From NCBI GenBank assembly GCA_963747555.1, contig CAVVFZ010000014.1, positions 246,655-310,654 of the forward strand: DNA of 64,000 nt, given 5' to 3'. The stretch is from DUZB01 sp963747555. GTDB taxonomy: Bacteria > Desulfobacterota > DSM-4660 > Desulfatiglandales > Desulfatiglandaceae. Under the pieces are notes generated by a model, which worked only from the letters and a program-made list of their open reading frames with translations, searched no databases and had not been told where the DNA came from. A program made the position numbers and the translations under genes. Below are positions 9,179 to 19,654 of this stretch, piece by piece (positions within the stretch are counted from its first letter, which is position 1; each line of letters begins with the position of its first letter).

Positions 9179-9728
9179 ATTCAGCCGATTAATGCAAAGG
9201 ACACGCGTGAAATCAACCTGAGCGAGTAAATAGACGATGTCGGAATAAAAGGGTTTTGTATGAAAGTGTTGGGCGGTTCCTGATCTCCCTTACGTTTTCT
9301 ATCTAGTTTCCATCCATAAATGGCCCATTTCCGCAATCCCCCGGTAGTATCGGGACAAGTCGGCGTCAAACTGCGGGTTTCCTTGTGCGACGTACTATCG
9401 TACGTCTCCGCGTCCCGCCACGGCGGGATTTTCCCAGGAAACAGCCCTGGATCGTAGACCTTGACCTTGCGGAAAATTGCGCATTTCTGAATTGGAAGCC
9501 CGCAGTGCCCACAAGTTCATTTATGGATGGACACTATCTAAAGACCTGTTTGAAACACTTGTCATAAATATTGGCGATGTAAAGCACGGCTAAAATTTAT
9601 CACAAATCCCTGGTAAGTCAAGATCTTATATCTGGGTGAAATAGGTGCTCCTGAAAATCCCCTCGACAAAATTGATTTAACTCTTTAGGGGCAATGGAGA
9701 TTACTGACCTGATTGAAGGAAAGTCATC
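9179..9728. other. Gene-poor spacer holding the MITE-like element and a possible antitoxin remnant
   Basis: Apart from the repeat at 9304-9536, the last 100 bases before vapC read, in the frame ending at 9730-9732, MEITDLIEGKSS, and in a second frame just before it GAPENPLDKI. This resembles the acidic C-terminal tail of a Phd/YefM-type antitoxin (an EEIxDxFEG-like end) but no full antitoxin reading frame is present. I infer a decayed antitoxin, with low certainty. Confidence 0.3.
9304..9536. mobile_element. MITE-like element with terminal inverted repeats
   Basis: The ends are a 19-base inverted pair with one mismatch: TAGTTTCCATCCATAAATG at 9304-9322 and its complement at 9518-9536 (TAGTGTCCATCCATAAATG read on the minus strand). 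The interior has no gene and contains two compact palindromes, GACGTAC-TATC-GTACGTC and CCCGCC-AC-GGCGGG. The right 54 bases have a homologue at bases 1-54. Such a short non-coding element with inverted ends looks like a non-autonomous transposable element; no target-site duplication was established. Confidence 0.6.
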
Positions 9729-10115
9729 GTGAAATTGCTCTTGGATACGCATTTTGTCCTGTTGGCTGCAGGTCAACCGGAAAAACTCTCCGAATCAGCT
9801 CGAACACTCCTGACAACACCTGAAAATACTTTGTTCTTCAGTGTGGCCAGCATTTGGGAGATTGTAATCAAACGAGGGTTGGGGAGGGATGACTTCAAGG
9901 TGAATCCGCGACGTTTGAGAAAGATGCTGATCACGCACGGATACTTCGAGCTGCCCGTTGCCGCAGAGCATGTCTTTACCGTCGAGACGCTCCCTTTGCT
10001 TCACAAGGACCCTTTTGATCGCTTGCTGGTGGCACAGGCCCGTGCGGAAGGGATGGTGCTCCTGACGGTTGATGCATCCGTTTCTCAATATAAGGAATCC
10101 GTGCTGATGGTTTAG
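9729..10115 (+). CDS. VapC-like PIN-domain toxin
   Basis: A 128-residue PIN-domain ribonuclease of the VapC type. The acidic active-site residues are visible: Asp in LLLDTHFVL at the start, Glu in SIWEIVIK near 43, Asp in DPFDRLLVAQA near 95-98, and Asp in LLTVDASV. The family is the toxin half of type II toxin-antitoxin systems and cleaves RNA. The start is a GTG overlapping a TGA by ATG-TGA-type coupling, as usual when an antitoxin precedes it, but no intact antitoxin is found upstream, so this may be an orphan. Confidence 0.88.
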   Translation: MKLLLDTHFVLLAAGQPEKLSESARTLLTTPENTLFFSVASIWEIVIKRGLGRDDFKVNPRRLRKMLITHGYFELPVAAEHVFTVETLPLLHKDPFDRLLVAQARAEGMVLLTVDASVSQYKESVLMV

Positions 10116-11411
10116 CACTGTCTTGTTGTATCCCTACCCGTCGCCTTTGTTCTCTTAATATGTCCACTACCGTGGGCATGATTTTACCTCCTGTTTGCGG
10201 CAAGGCCAGGTCTACGGCTGCCTTGCAAAGATAATCGGGCGCCTGGAACCTGGGCCCCGATGACGGCAGCCACCTGCCGGTCGCTGAAATGATCGCCCGT
10301 CTGATGCTTTTGTCATCAAAAACGTTAGAAAAATTTATGTTTTTTGTGACTCATGAAATCACCGCAAGCTGTTGAGTTAAAAGATTTAACCCATTATTTT
10401 GAATGGAGTAAGCCGCTTCGATCTGGGATGGCTGCATCAGCCTGGACGATAGGGCGTTTTTTGGTACACCTTGAAATCATTGGGTTTTCGAAATACCGCT
10501 CGGAGCATATTGAGAGCCAGGGCCATTTCCAGCCTGTAGCCGTAACCCTATAGATTGAAAGGTTTTCTGTCTTTTTCACTATCCCATGAACCCTTAATTT
10601 GTTCATTTCATGGCGGATTTGTGCGGGATTTCGGAAAAATTGGGGAAGATTATTGAGCAGATCGACTGTCCTGAAACCACCCGCCTGCCATAGGTCAAGC
10701 TGGTTATTTCCCTGAAGTGGAGTCTTGTCTCAGAATGGGGTTATTGGAAACTTCAGGTGAAATGGCATTGCGGGCAGGTCTGAGAAGCCTGACAATACCT
10801 GCTGAGAAAAAGAGAGGAAGGATGTAGCCCCGAATGATGACCCGATCGAAGCAGAAATATTTGAACTTGATTTTTTTTGAGAACTGATTCAAAAATGAGT
10901 TGCCTGCCCGGTTAAATCCTGTGTGACAGGGCCGCCGGAAGCAGCATTTCACCGGGTGAAGGCGTTCCTCCGGTAAGTGAGTGTTGGCAAACAATCCATA
11001 CCGGATCGCCCATGAAATTTCAAATGAAAGAAAGGTGTTTTAGGCGGGGGGTTAAGAAACTCGAGGATGGTCAGATGCGGCCATGAGCCTCGCCATTATT
11101 AATGCCCGGGAATTGCCCCGGCCAATTTATAACCATTATGTTATTAACCCCTGCCTAAAGCTCTTTTCGGAACTTCAGTTTGGTAAAAGATAAGGTTTTT
11201 CATGTTTCATGAGAAAATTCTCCTTGCATAATATGTGCAATATTTGGAATTTTAGAGAGGGATTTTGGGAGGATCACCACTAAATAGAACGGAACTCCTT
11301 TCCAGAAATCTGAAAATGGTGTATAAGTACTGAGAGGTGTCAATAAATTGGCGATAATTGTCCTTTGTCGATACGCTGTCAGAGGTGTAAAGGAGCGGGG
11401 GGAAGATTGGA
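10116..11411. other. 1.3-kb stretch without a supported gene
   Basis: No convincing coding sequence. On the minus strand an ATG at 10179 with a good CAGGAGG start site opens MPTVVDILRE, which resembles the first residues of small CBS-domain proteins, but the frame then loses any resemblance; this may be a 5' remnant. Short frames at 10353-10553 and around 10704-10994 have no recognisable features and poor start sites. The 200 bases before 11411 are AT-rich and probably hold the promoter of the next gene. Confidence 0.35.
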
Positions 11412-12581
11412 GTGGAAGATCTAGAGATATTATTCGTTGATGATGAAGTTGAGATACTCAATATGGTAGGTGAGTATTTATCTCGAGAGGGATACAAAAC
11501 GACCCTTTCCGACAATGGTCTGCATGCCCTTGGATTGGTGAAAGAAAGGCCTTTTGATGTTGTTTTTACCGATTTTAAGATGCCTGGATTTGATGGGCTT
11601 GAACTCATGGCAGCCATTAAGGAGCATCGTTCTGAAACCGAGGTGATTATGGTAACCGGGTTCGGGACAATCGAATCAGCTATTACGGCCATGAAATTCG
11701 GCGGTTACGATTACATTCAAAAGCCTATAAAATTGGCCCAATTGAAGATACTGTGCGAGAAAATTTCGGCAGAAAAGAAACTGAAGGACTCAAATCTCTT
11801 CCTTAAGAAAAATCTGAAACAAAGAACCGGATACCGAGGGTTGATAGGGATCAGCCCGCAAATGCAAAAAAATTATGAAATCATGGAAAGAATTGGATGG
11901 AGCAGCCCAAGTATTCTGATTCAGGGAGAAAAAGGAACCGGAAAGGAGCTGGTGGCAAGGATTATTCACAAGACTAGTGATCGTGCCCATAAGCCCTTTG
12001 TTCATGTCAATTGCAGTGCCATTGTGGAAGGAGCTCCTGAAAGCGGTCTTTTTGACCACATTACTGATCTGTTCGACGCAGCAAGGGCGGGGACGATTTA
12101 TTTAGATGAAATTGAGGAGATTCCACCTTTTCTACAGCCAAGGCTGCTGCACGATTTTCAGCAATCGGATGAATCTCCGAAGGAAGGGAAGGGTGCACCG
12201 AGGAGAGACGTCAGGATCATAGCTGCCACCGAGAAAGATGCGGGGCAGCTCGTGAGGAGCGGGACTTTGAGAGAAGATTTTGTTCAACGTCAAAGATTTT
12301 TCTTTATCAACTTGCCCCCTCTGAGAGAGCGTCGAGAAGATATCTGCCTGCTGGTAAACTACTTTCTTTCCATCTATTGTAATGGTGCGTGCGAAAAGGC
12401 GCTGAACCTATCACCGGAAGTCATGGATATCTTTTTGGAATATCACTGGCCGGGAAATGTGATGCAATTGGAGAATGTCGTCAAAAAAGCCATTGGCGCC
12501 GGAGCGGAAAAGGCGATTGAGGTAGTCCACCTTCCTCGAGAAATGAGAAAGCTTGCCATGAAGAATGTGGGGGACCTATGA
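11412..12581 (+). CDS. NtrC-like response regulator lacking GAFTGA loop and HTH
   Basis: A 389-residue protein starting at GTG. Residues 1-120 are a receiver (LFVDDEVE, Asp in FTDFKMPG, Lys in YIQKPIK). Residues about 145-370 are an AAA+ module of the sigma-54 activator class: Walker A GEKGTGKE, Walker B TIYLDEIEE, sensor segment DVRIIAATEKD, and PPLRERREDI. The GAFTGA loop, which contacts sigma-54, is missing: after CSAIVEGAPESGLFDH the sequence jumps to DAARAGTIYL. There is also no C-terminal DNA-binding domain beyond the HWPGNVMQLENV segment. It therefore cannot act as a normal sigma-54 activator; a protein-interaction role or decay are the alternatives. Convergent with the HDOD kinase. 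Confidence 0.8.
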   Translation: MEDLEILFVDDEVEILNMVGEYLSREGYKTTLSDNGLHALGLVKERPFDVVFTDFKMPGFDGLELMAAIKEHRSETEVIMVTGFGTIESAITAMKFGGYDYIQKPIKLAQLKILCEKISAEKKLKDSNLFLKKNLKQRTGYRGLIGISPQMQKNYEIMERIGWSSPSILIQGEKGTGKELVARIIHKTSDRAHKPFVHVNCSAIVEGAPESGLFDHITDLFDAARAGTIYLDEIEEIPPFLQPRLLHDFQQSDESPKEGKGAPRRDVRIIAATEKDAGQLVRSGTLREDFVQRQRFFFINLPPLRERREDICLLVNYFLSIYCNGACEKALNLSPEVMDIFLEYHWPGNVMQLENVVKKAIGAGAEKAIEVVHLPREMRKLAMKNVGDL

Positions 12582-12891
12582 ACAAGAGGGGCGTTCTGAT
12601 GACAAAGGCTCTCTTTTTTTTTGTTATCCTCTTCCCGTTTCTCCTCCCTTGGTAGACGATACAAACATTAGAGTCTTATCCCACCACTTAAGGAATGCTT
12701 CTCCTCCCTTACGGTTTTCACCCGACAATCATTCGTTGAGAGATCATGCAAATTTCAGCCATGGCGTTCTTGTTACATTTGTTTAGGGCGAAGTGGAGAG
12801 GAAGTGAATTGTATTTCAGGTAGTTATAGAAAAAGGGAAATAGTTGAGGTCTATGGATGCGGTGCGGTCGGTAAGTCTCAAAAAAGGAAAA
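12582..12891. other. Spacer between convergent genes, nothing recognised
   Basis: About 310 bases with pyrimidine-rich tracts (TCTCCTCCC occurs twice). No gene or clear terminator hairpin is visible. Confidence 0.4.
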
Positions 12892-15882
12892 TCAAGATTT
12901 GGGTGTTTGCGATGTCAAATTTTGAACGTCAAAAATATCCTCTTTTCCCAGTTCGTTCCAAATGGCCAGGCCCATTTTTTCCGGCAAGACTGGTCTTTCT
13001 ACATACATGCCTGCCCCTAAATTCTGATTTTTTTAGGCGATTTGTAACAGAAAATCCACTGGCAATGATCGCTTTTTCTCCTGGATGGAGTTCAATAATC
13101 TTCTGATAGGTGTCGAGCCCATCCATACCGGGACCCATCATCATATCCAGTAGCAATAAGTCAACCTCGCCGGTCTTTAGATATTCAACAGCCTCTTCCC
13201 CATTCGAGGCCGAAACCGCGGAATACCCCAGCTCCATGAGCATATGAGATGCTACTTGCCTCTGCTCTTCCAGATCATCCACGATTAAAATGGATTCCCC
13301 TTTACCCTGTAGGATTGAAGAGCCAAAGCGGATTTCTCCTCAGACAATTTTTCATGTCTGATCGGAAAATAAAGAGCAAAGCTGGTTCCTTTTCCTTCAA
13401 TGCTTTGAACATCAATATATCCGTTATGGTCTTTTACCGTTTCCCATACCATGGCCATCGCTAAGCCTGCTTCACTTCTTCCCATTTTCTTCTTCGTATA
13501 GAACGGTTCAAATATCTTCTCTATTTCATCCGGCGAAAGTCCCGTCCCCGTATCCGAAATGGTAAGAACCGCGTATTCCCCTTCCTTTATATCGTCATAA
13601 CCTTTTATGGGTTTATCAAGGTATCGGTTCTCGGTGGATATGGTTAGATTTCCTCCTTCTGGCATGGCCTCCGCGGCGTTGGAAATAAGGTTCATCAGGG
13701 TCTTGGAAAGGTGTGTTGACGATCCGAATATGTTGAGGGCGCTTTTATGGAGATGGATTTGCGTTTGCACTCCAAGATGATGCCACTGAAGTCTTTCATG
13801 CTCGGGGCTTTTCAAGTATTCGGAGACAACATCATTCAGATTGACCACCTCAGTAACAACAACGCCTCTTCTGGCCAATGTTAATAGGTCCTGAACTATC
13901 GCCGCTGCCTTTTCTCCCGACTTTTGTATGGTTAAAATGTCACTTCTTAAAGGGCTGTCCTCAGGGAGTTTCAGCAACAACAATTCAGGATAGCTTACAA
14001 GGCCGGAAAGGATGTTGTTGAGGTCGTGACCAACTCCTCTTGCAAGGGTCGCTATGTCCTCCATCTTCTGTGCTCGTTGTAGTTGTGCCTCAAGACGGTT
14101 GAATTCCGAGATATCATTCACCGCCAAAATATATCCCATGGAGGGATCTGCGGGGTCCAGGGAACAGGCGCGAACGATACAGGGAAAAACACTCCGGTCC
14201 TTCCGAACCCACTGGGTTTCCAAAAAAGCACCCTCTATCATTGCAACATCTGAATAGAGCTTCCGTTCTGCTCGGTCATATTCGTCATTATTCCGGTAGA
14301 GGTCCTTATCATTTTTCCCCGATAAGGCATCTTTTTCATAACCCAGCAATCGATACATGGTTTCATTGGCCCATTCAACCCGACCGTTTACTACCAAGGC
14401 GATCCCGACAGGTGAAACCCGGAGAATAGCCTTCATTTTTTGCTGGCTCTTCCGCAACGCCTCCGTTATGAGATTCCTCTCTATGGTCATCGCAGCTTGG
14501 CTGGAGAATAGCTTCAACAGCTTGAATTGTCTTGAAAGATGGGTGAATTTAGCCTGGTCCAAACCGATAGCAATGACCCCCACACGCTCCGGGCCTGACA
14601 GCATGGGGATGCAGACGATTCCTTCTTCGCCAAGGATGCGAATAATCTGGTTGTCCAGGATGTCGGGGGCCTGAACCGTTGATTGGTAAAAAGAGTTCTG
14701 AGGTTTTCCCTCAAGAAGAGAGGTGACCAAAAGACTTTCCTTCATTTGCATGGGGATGCGCAGGCCTTGAATTGCAGAATGGTTCTTGTTGCCCCCGATA
14801 GTCTTCCCGATTAGACAGTCTTTCTCCAGAGATCGGAGAAAAAAGATGACATTTTCCACATCAAACAGAAGTTCAAGCCCTTGGTGAACGGCTCTTAATA
14901 TGGAATTTTGATCATCTGCTTCCGAGAAGCCCTGGAGGATTCCAAACAGAAGTGAAAACTGTTTCACTTCATCCGCCAGCTCTTTCTGCCTTTTCATATC
15001 ATTCTCAGAAAAATAATTTGGCGACTCCCCCGGCCTCTCAATTTCTATGCCCAACGATTCAGCCACCTGCGCGGTCTTTTCATCGGCCTGGGACAATAAT
15101 TGCTCAACATCAAGGGCCTTAAATTCAAAAACATCCATCGCGGTCGCAAGGGCTTCTTCCTTTTTCCAAATGGGCTCTTGACATAAGGCGTTCGCTACAG
15201 CGACAATCCGTGTCAGCAGAGGGGCCTGGAGAATACTGTTTTTCGATTCGTGATGGCCGGAAATGGCATCCGCCATGGTTGTCGGCAACTTCCACTGACG
15301 CACTAACCACGTTCCAATTTCGCAATGGTTGGCAACCAGTCGGGATTCTTCCTCCAGGAGCAAATGTTGATTGTCTCCATAGACATCCGACAACTGTGAG
15401 TATTGTTCCGGAAAGTTGATCGCGAGAACCATTTTCCCGATGTCGTGCAGCATTCCGGACAGAAATGCTTCTTCAGGCTGATTGAAGATGGTCTTTTTTG
15501 CTATAAGCTTGGATAGAACCGCGCATTTCAAGGAGTGCCACCAGAAAATCTTAAGCTTGAAACCAGTTTTCTCTTTGCCCTGATTGAATACCTCGTATAC
15601 GGAAGTGCAGATGGCAATATTTCTGATGGCATTGGTGCCAAGAATCATAACCGCTTGATGGATATCTCCAACTCGGTGAGGAAGTCCATGATAGGCGGAA
15701 TTCACCATCCTCAGGATTTTAATGCTCAGAGATGGGTCTTTCTCAATGATTGTAGACAGGTCTTTTGAATTTCCTTTTTCATAATTGCAGACGTCGATCA
15801 GTTTCAAGAGGATGTGGGGCAGAGTAGGGAGATCCTTTAGATTCGCTATTTTCTGCAGCATAGGTTCTTGCGTAATCATCAT
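12892..15882 (-). CDS. Hybrid histidine kinase: HDOD-GAF-PAS-HisKA-HATPase-REC (frameshifted)
   Basis: About 1,000 residues once two single-base breaks are bridged. Domain order: HDOD (about 10-230, with MVNSAYHGLPHRVG and SGMLHDIGKM), GAF (about 310-470), PAS (about 480-610, FPCIVRACS), histidine phosphotransfer (GVGHDLNNILSGL), ATPase (ISNAAEAMPEG, DTGTGLSP, then EAGLAMAMVWETV in place of GxGLGL) and a receiver (SILIVDDLEEQRQ, Asp in LLLLDMMMG). The kinase and receiver parts are in different frames; the join near 13305 needs one more G in a GGG run, and the receiver tail is restored (GAGMYVERPVLPEKM) by removing one A from a run of seven near 13030. HDOD with a kinase implies control of signalling output; no membrane segment. 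Confidence 0.8.
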
Positions 15883-16406
15883 ATAATTCCTATTAAGGAC
15901 ACGTTATAGGCCGAGAACGAGCACCCTTGGAAAAAAAAGCAGTATCAGACTTCTAAAATATATATTAACACATTGCTCTATCTTCCTGGAGAAATTTATT
16001 CATCTTGTCCGTCCATCCTAAAGAAACAAGCTCTTTGCATTCGCCGTCATTTATGGTACGTTTTTTGCCTTGAGAGTTGGAAATTTTTTAGGAACTTAGG
16101 CCCCGTCGGAAACAAAGGGCAAACCCTGTTGAACAAGCTGGATCTGATCGATCTTGCGAGCATGAATATTGTTGAATCACATGAATTGCAAATTGACAAA
16201 CCATAGCCCTTTAAATAATTTGGCCATGGTCGGCAATTTGATCGCGAAACTCGAAAAGGAATACCATACATTCATTTCGGACTCGATAATCTCGTTATTC
16301 CTCATGGATTTTAAGAAGCCGTAACCGTTTTCTAATCGCACACCCGTTTATCAACCTTTGTGTCCGGGTTCTGTCCGGATCGTTTTTTTCAGGAAAGGAG
16401 AAAACC
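15883..16406. other. Spacer of 520 bases, nothing recognised
   Basis: The region separates the divergently transcribed HDOD kinase and the small conserved gene. It is AT-rich near 15950-15990 and probably carries promoters for both, but I cannot place them with confidence. Confidence 0.4.
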
Positions 16407-16853
16407 ATGGAATTGCCTGAGTATATCACTATTGAAGAGGTTAAGAGAGTTTGCAAAGCCGTTGGATTGAGCGACTGGTCCGAAAAGAAGGAACCAACGG
16501 TTTCAGAGGAAGAAGCATCGATGATTCTGGACATGGTTAATGTGAAATCGATGGAGATTCCCCTGCAGGATTTCCGATTCGGCCTGGAAGTGGAGTTGGA
16601 ACATGGCACGCGGTTTGACGACGCCAATGTGACAAACAATCATCCCATTCTGACGGGTAAAATTGTTCTTGCCCACCTGAAAGAGACCATGGATTACTAT
16701 AGCAGGATTGATGTGGCCGAATTGGAAGGTGATTTATTAAAGGCCATACTATCCCGAAACCTCGATAAAATAGAGGACAAATATAGAAGGCTGGTCGAGG
16801 CGCAACGGGTGCTTAACGAGGCCGTATCAAGGCAGTTGAAGGTGCGGGTCTGA
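16407..16853 (+). CDS. Small conserved protein, DUF5661-like
   Basis: A 148-residue soluble protein preceded by a strong AAAGGAG. The central and C-terminal half reads EVELEHGTRF, NVTNNHPILTGKIVLAHLKE and DYYSRIDVAELEG, a pattern I associate with the DUF5661 family (HG..., T-dd-P-tgkI-aHL-E, YY-rL). Its function is unknown. The N-terminus is a helix-rich extension. It lies about 100 bases before the NCS2-like permease on the same strand. The family link is from memory, not from a search. Confidence 0.65.
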   Translation: MELPEYITIEEVKRVCKAVGLSDWSEKKEPTVSEEEASMILDMVNVKSMEIPLQDFRFGLEVELEHGTRFDDANVTNNHPILTGKIVLAHLKETMDYYSRIDVAELEGDLLKAILSRNLDKIEDKYRRLVEAQRVLNEAVSRQLKVRV

Positions 16854-16956
16854 CCACTGAATGGAAGGGGAGGGTAAAACCACAAAATAATCCTGCCGCC
16901 TCGAACCTTGAGCTGCCTGGTTAATCGTTTCTTCAAAACCTGTTGCGGGGAAAAAT

Positions 16957-18492
16957 ATGCGTCAAAAAGGACGTTTTTCGGGGGAGCTGACCGCCTTTTT
17001 AGCTCTTTTTCTCGATAACATAGGTGTTTTTGTTTTTTTTAGCGGGATTCTGGTCTTTACATTCAACTACCCCATAGAAATCATTTTGAAGCATATGGTG
17101 CCAGGGACCGCCATGGCGGTTCTGTTCGGAGATCTCGTCTATAGCTACATGGCCTATCGATTAGGCAAATCCACAAAGAGGACCGATGTTACCGCCATGC
17201 CCCTGGGGCTGGATACGCCCTCATCGATCGGTCTGGCCTTCGCGGTCATCGGTCCGGCGTATGTGGCGACAAAGGACCCCATATTGACCTGGCAGATCGG
17301 GATGGCCACCCTATTCCTGATCGGCCTTGTAAAGGTCATCACCTCCTTTTTCGGCAGCCGTGTTCAGCGTATCATCCCGAGAGCGGGACTTCTGGGGTCG
17401 ATTGCCGGGATCGGCCTGGTTCTCTTGGGATTCCTTCCTCTGTTGGAAATTTTCAATGAAATCGTGGTGGGAATGTTGGCGCTTGGGCTCATATTCGCGG
17501 CGCTCTTAGGCAGAATGACATTGCCCGGCAGGATGTCCGGAGTCTTGGCCGCCGTCATTCTGGGTGCCGTTCTCCATCTTATTTTAGGCTATGCCGGGCT
17601 GTTGCCCGAATTTCAGAAACCCGCATGGACCTTTGCTTTGTGTTTCCCTTCCTTTTCTTATGAATTCCTGGAAACCCTGCCAAGATGCATAAAATATCTC
17701 CCCATAGCCATTCCCTTCGGACTGATGACCATCATCGGGGGTATCAACAATACCGAAAGCGCGCGTCTTGCGGGAGACGATTATAAGACCCGGGACATCC
17801 TTTTGACCGAAGCCTTGACATCTCTCATTGCCTCTTTCTTCGGCGGGGTGATTCAAACAACTCCCTACATCGGCCATCCCGCTTACAAGAAGATGGGGGC
17901 CACGTACTGGTATACCTTGGCGACCGGCCTGCTCATCGGGCTGGGTTCGCTCGTGGGGCTCCTCTCGTTTTTCCTGGCGCTCATTCCAAGGGCCGTTCTT
18001 GCACCCATATTCCTCTTCATTGGATTCGAAATCGTACACCAGGCTTACAGGGAAAGCCCGGAGTCCCATTCTCCCGCCGTCAGCTTCAGCTTTCTGCCGG
18101 TCATCGCAAACCTTGTCATGATCATCCTCACCCAATTCCTTGCTTTTGCAGGCGTCACCTCCGACGCATTTCCTTTGCGGCTGCAGATTTTGCACCAATC
18201 CCTTACGGTTTTAAGTAACGGCTTTGTCCTGACCGCCATGCTCTGGGGTAGCATCGTTGCCTTGATTATTGATCGAAAGGCACATGCCGCCGCCGCATAT
18301 TCCCTCTGCTGCGGAGTCTTGACTGCCTTCGGGCTGATGCATTCCATTATCCCCTCGGGTGAAATATATCTCCCCTGGAGTGCACCGAATGATACGAATC
18401 TCTGGATGGCCGGCGCCTATGGGGTACTTGCCTGTGTTCTTTTTGTACAGAGGGAGAGTGCCCAACCCCTTCCCAGCCAGGCATTGGGTTAG
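16957..18492 (+). CDS. NCS2/xanthine-uracil-like permease
   Basis: A 511-residue, very hydrophobic inner-membrane protein with about 12-14 predicted helices. It has features of the nucleobase:cation symporter-2 superfamily: an early FLDNIGVFVFFSGIL segment, AMPLGLDTPSSIG in the half-helix region, IGGINNTESARLAGDDYKTRDILLTEAL, and FFGGVIQTTPYIGHPAYKKMG in the second repeat. Purine, xanthine or uracil transport would be the family expectation, but this divergent subgroup is also seen with other substrates and none can be assigned here. No catabolic genes for purines are adjacent. Confidence 0.8.
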   Translation: MRQKGRFSGELTAFLALFLDNIGVFVFFSGILVFTFNYPIEIILKHMVPGTAMAVLFGDLVYSYMAYRLGKSTKRTDVTAMPLGLDTPSSIGLAFAVIGPAYVATKDPILTWQIGMATLFLIGLVKVITSFFGSRVQRIIPRAGLLGSIAGIGLVLLGFLPLLEIFNEIVVGMLALGLIFAALLGRMTLPGRMSGVLAAVILGAVLHLILGYAGLLPEFQKPAWTFALCFPSFSYEFLETLPRCIKYLPIAIPFGLMTIIGGINNTESARLAGDDYKTRDILLTEALTSLIASFFGGVIQTTPYIGHPAYKKMGATYWYTLATGLLIGLGSLVGLLSFFLALIPRAVLAPIFLFIGFEIVHQAYRESPESHSPAVSFSFLPVIANLVMIILTQFLAFAGVTSDAFPLRLQILHQSLTVLSNGFVLTAMLWGSIVALIIDRKAHAAAAYSLCCGVLTAFGLMHSIIPSGEIYLPWSAPNDTNLWMAGAYGVLACVLFVQRESAQPLPSQALG

Positions 18493-18666
18493 ACCTGCAC
18501 TTGTACTCTGCAGGGAAGGGCCGCGGACTCCAGTAGAAATTAGATGTGGCAAGGGAAAAGACCCTATGGCGGAATGGTTTGGCGAAACCTGCATATTGAA
18601 TCCAAGAAATTTTAACAGGATCTGATTAGATGTGAATGTTTTCCGTGAAATTAAGGAGTTGACTGC

Positions 18667-19101
18667 TTGGAATACTATACCCAATGGGGGTATGCAGGAC
18701 TCTTTCTGGCGTCATTTCTTGCGGCGACAATACTGCCGCTCAGCTCGGAAGTGGTCCTTGGCTTTCTGTTGTTGAACGATTTCGATCCGGTCATTTCTGT
18801 GGGCATTGCCACATCCGGAAATGTCCTCGGATCATTTGTGAATTATGCATTGGGCTATTGGGGCAGCCTGCTTCTTGTAAAAAGAGTCTCAAGAATCTCG
18901 GAGGAGGCATTTTGTAAGGCGAAACAAAGATTCAAAAATTATGGACTGTTCAGCCTCTTCTTTGCATGGGTCCCTGTAATCGGCGATCCGTTAACGGTGG
19001 TTGCGGGAGTAATGAAGATCAATATGTGGGCATTTTCCATTCTGGTTGCATCCGGCAAACTGGTTCGATATATCCTCATCAGTTATCTGATCCTTCCATG
19101 A
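18667..19101 (+). CDS. YqaA-type VTT/SNARE-associated membrane protein
   Basis: A 144-residue membrane protein of the YqaA branch of the DedA/VTT superfamily. It starts at TTG after AAGGAG. Family marks: ASFLAATILPLSSEVVLG near the start, GNVLGSFVNYALGYWGS, then FKNYGLFSLFFAWVPVIGDPLTVVAGVMKI. The family is thought to move lipids or ions across the membrane; the exact role of YqaA is unknown. It stands alone in transcription terms, with decayed sequence following. Confidence 0.88.
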   Translation: MEYYTQWGYAGLFLASFLAATILPLSSEVVLGFLLLNDFDPVISVGIATSGNVLGSFVNYALGYWGSLLLVKRVSRISEEAFCKAKQRFKNYGLFSLFFAWVPVIGDPLTVVAGVMKINMWAFSILVASGKLVRYILISYLILP

Positions 19102-19287
19102 GAAAACCAGGGGAACTCCTGATTCAAGAATGACTCCCGTCATAAGGCACTTTTTGCCGCGGCCGTCTTCATAAAACATCTGTGACTCTCCGTGAATTTT
19201 TCCTTTCCGTTTGGAATACCTTCCATGGTCTTCCTCCTTGCCAAAACATATGAGAATGAATGTTCATTCCATTTCCGTCCAATAAAG

Positions 19288-19483
19288 TCAGGCTCGAAAG
19301 GCCTCCCAACAGATTTCTTCGGCCCGTGCAATCTGTTCAGGCGTTATATCCAGATACCCGGGTCAGGAGGCCTTCATCATCTGGGTAACCATTCCGGAGA
19401 CCACCGCTATCCATAGTTGGGGGTTCACCTGTTTGACGATCTGGTCCCTTTGGCCCTGTTCAAAAATCCGCAACTCAAATCAG
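19288..19483 (-). pseudogene. C-terminal remnant of a TetR-family regulator
   Basis: On the minus strand one frame reads FELRIFEQGQRDQIV, VNPQLWIAVVSGMVTQMMKAS, then an in-frame TGA, then PGYLDITPEQIARAEEICWEAF and a stop. This matches the C-terminal ligand domain end of TetR regulators (a GMV..L helix followed by LSPEEIA..A...CW.A). The DNA-binding N-terminus is absent and a stop interrupts the rest, so it is a relic. Its position opposite the promoter of the acyl-CoA ligase operon fits a former local regulator. Confidence 0.55.
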
Positions 19484-19654
19484 AGGGCACTTTATAGTCT
19501 ATCATGTTTGGGATTTCAACAATTTCGGAAATGCCCCTTGTGGGTCGCTCACACCTTCTTCCTGAAATCTGAAAAATGTGCTATATTCTGAATTCAATAC
19601 ATAAGAATCGAAATTGAATGAGTTTTCCGATCAAATAGGTTAGGGGTCTTTAGA

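Noticed and set aside
10353..10553. Small plus-strand open frame as a gene
   Set aside because: No ribosome site, no recognisable features, and it overlaps a similar-length frame on the other strand in a decayed region.
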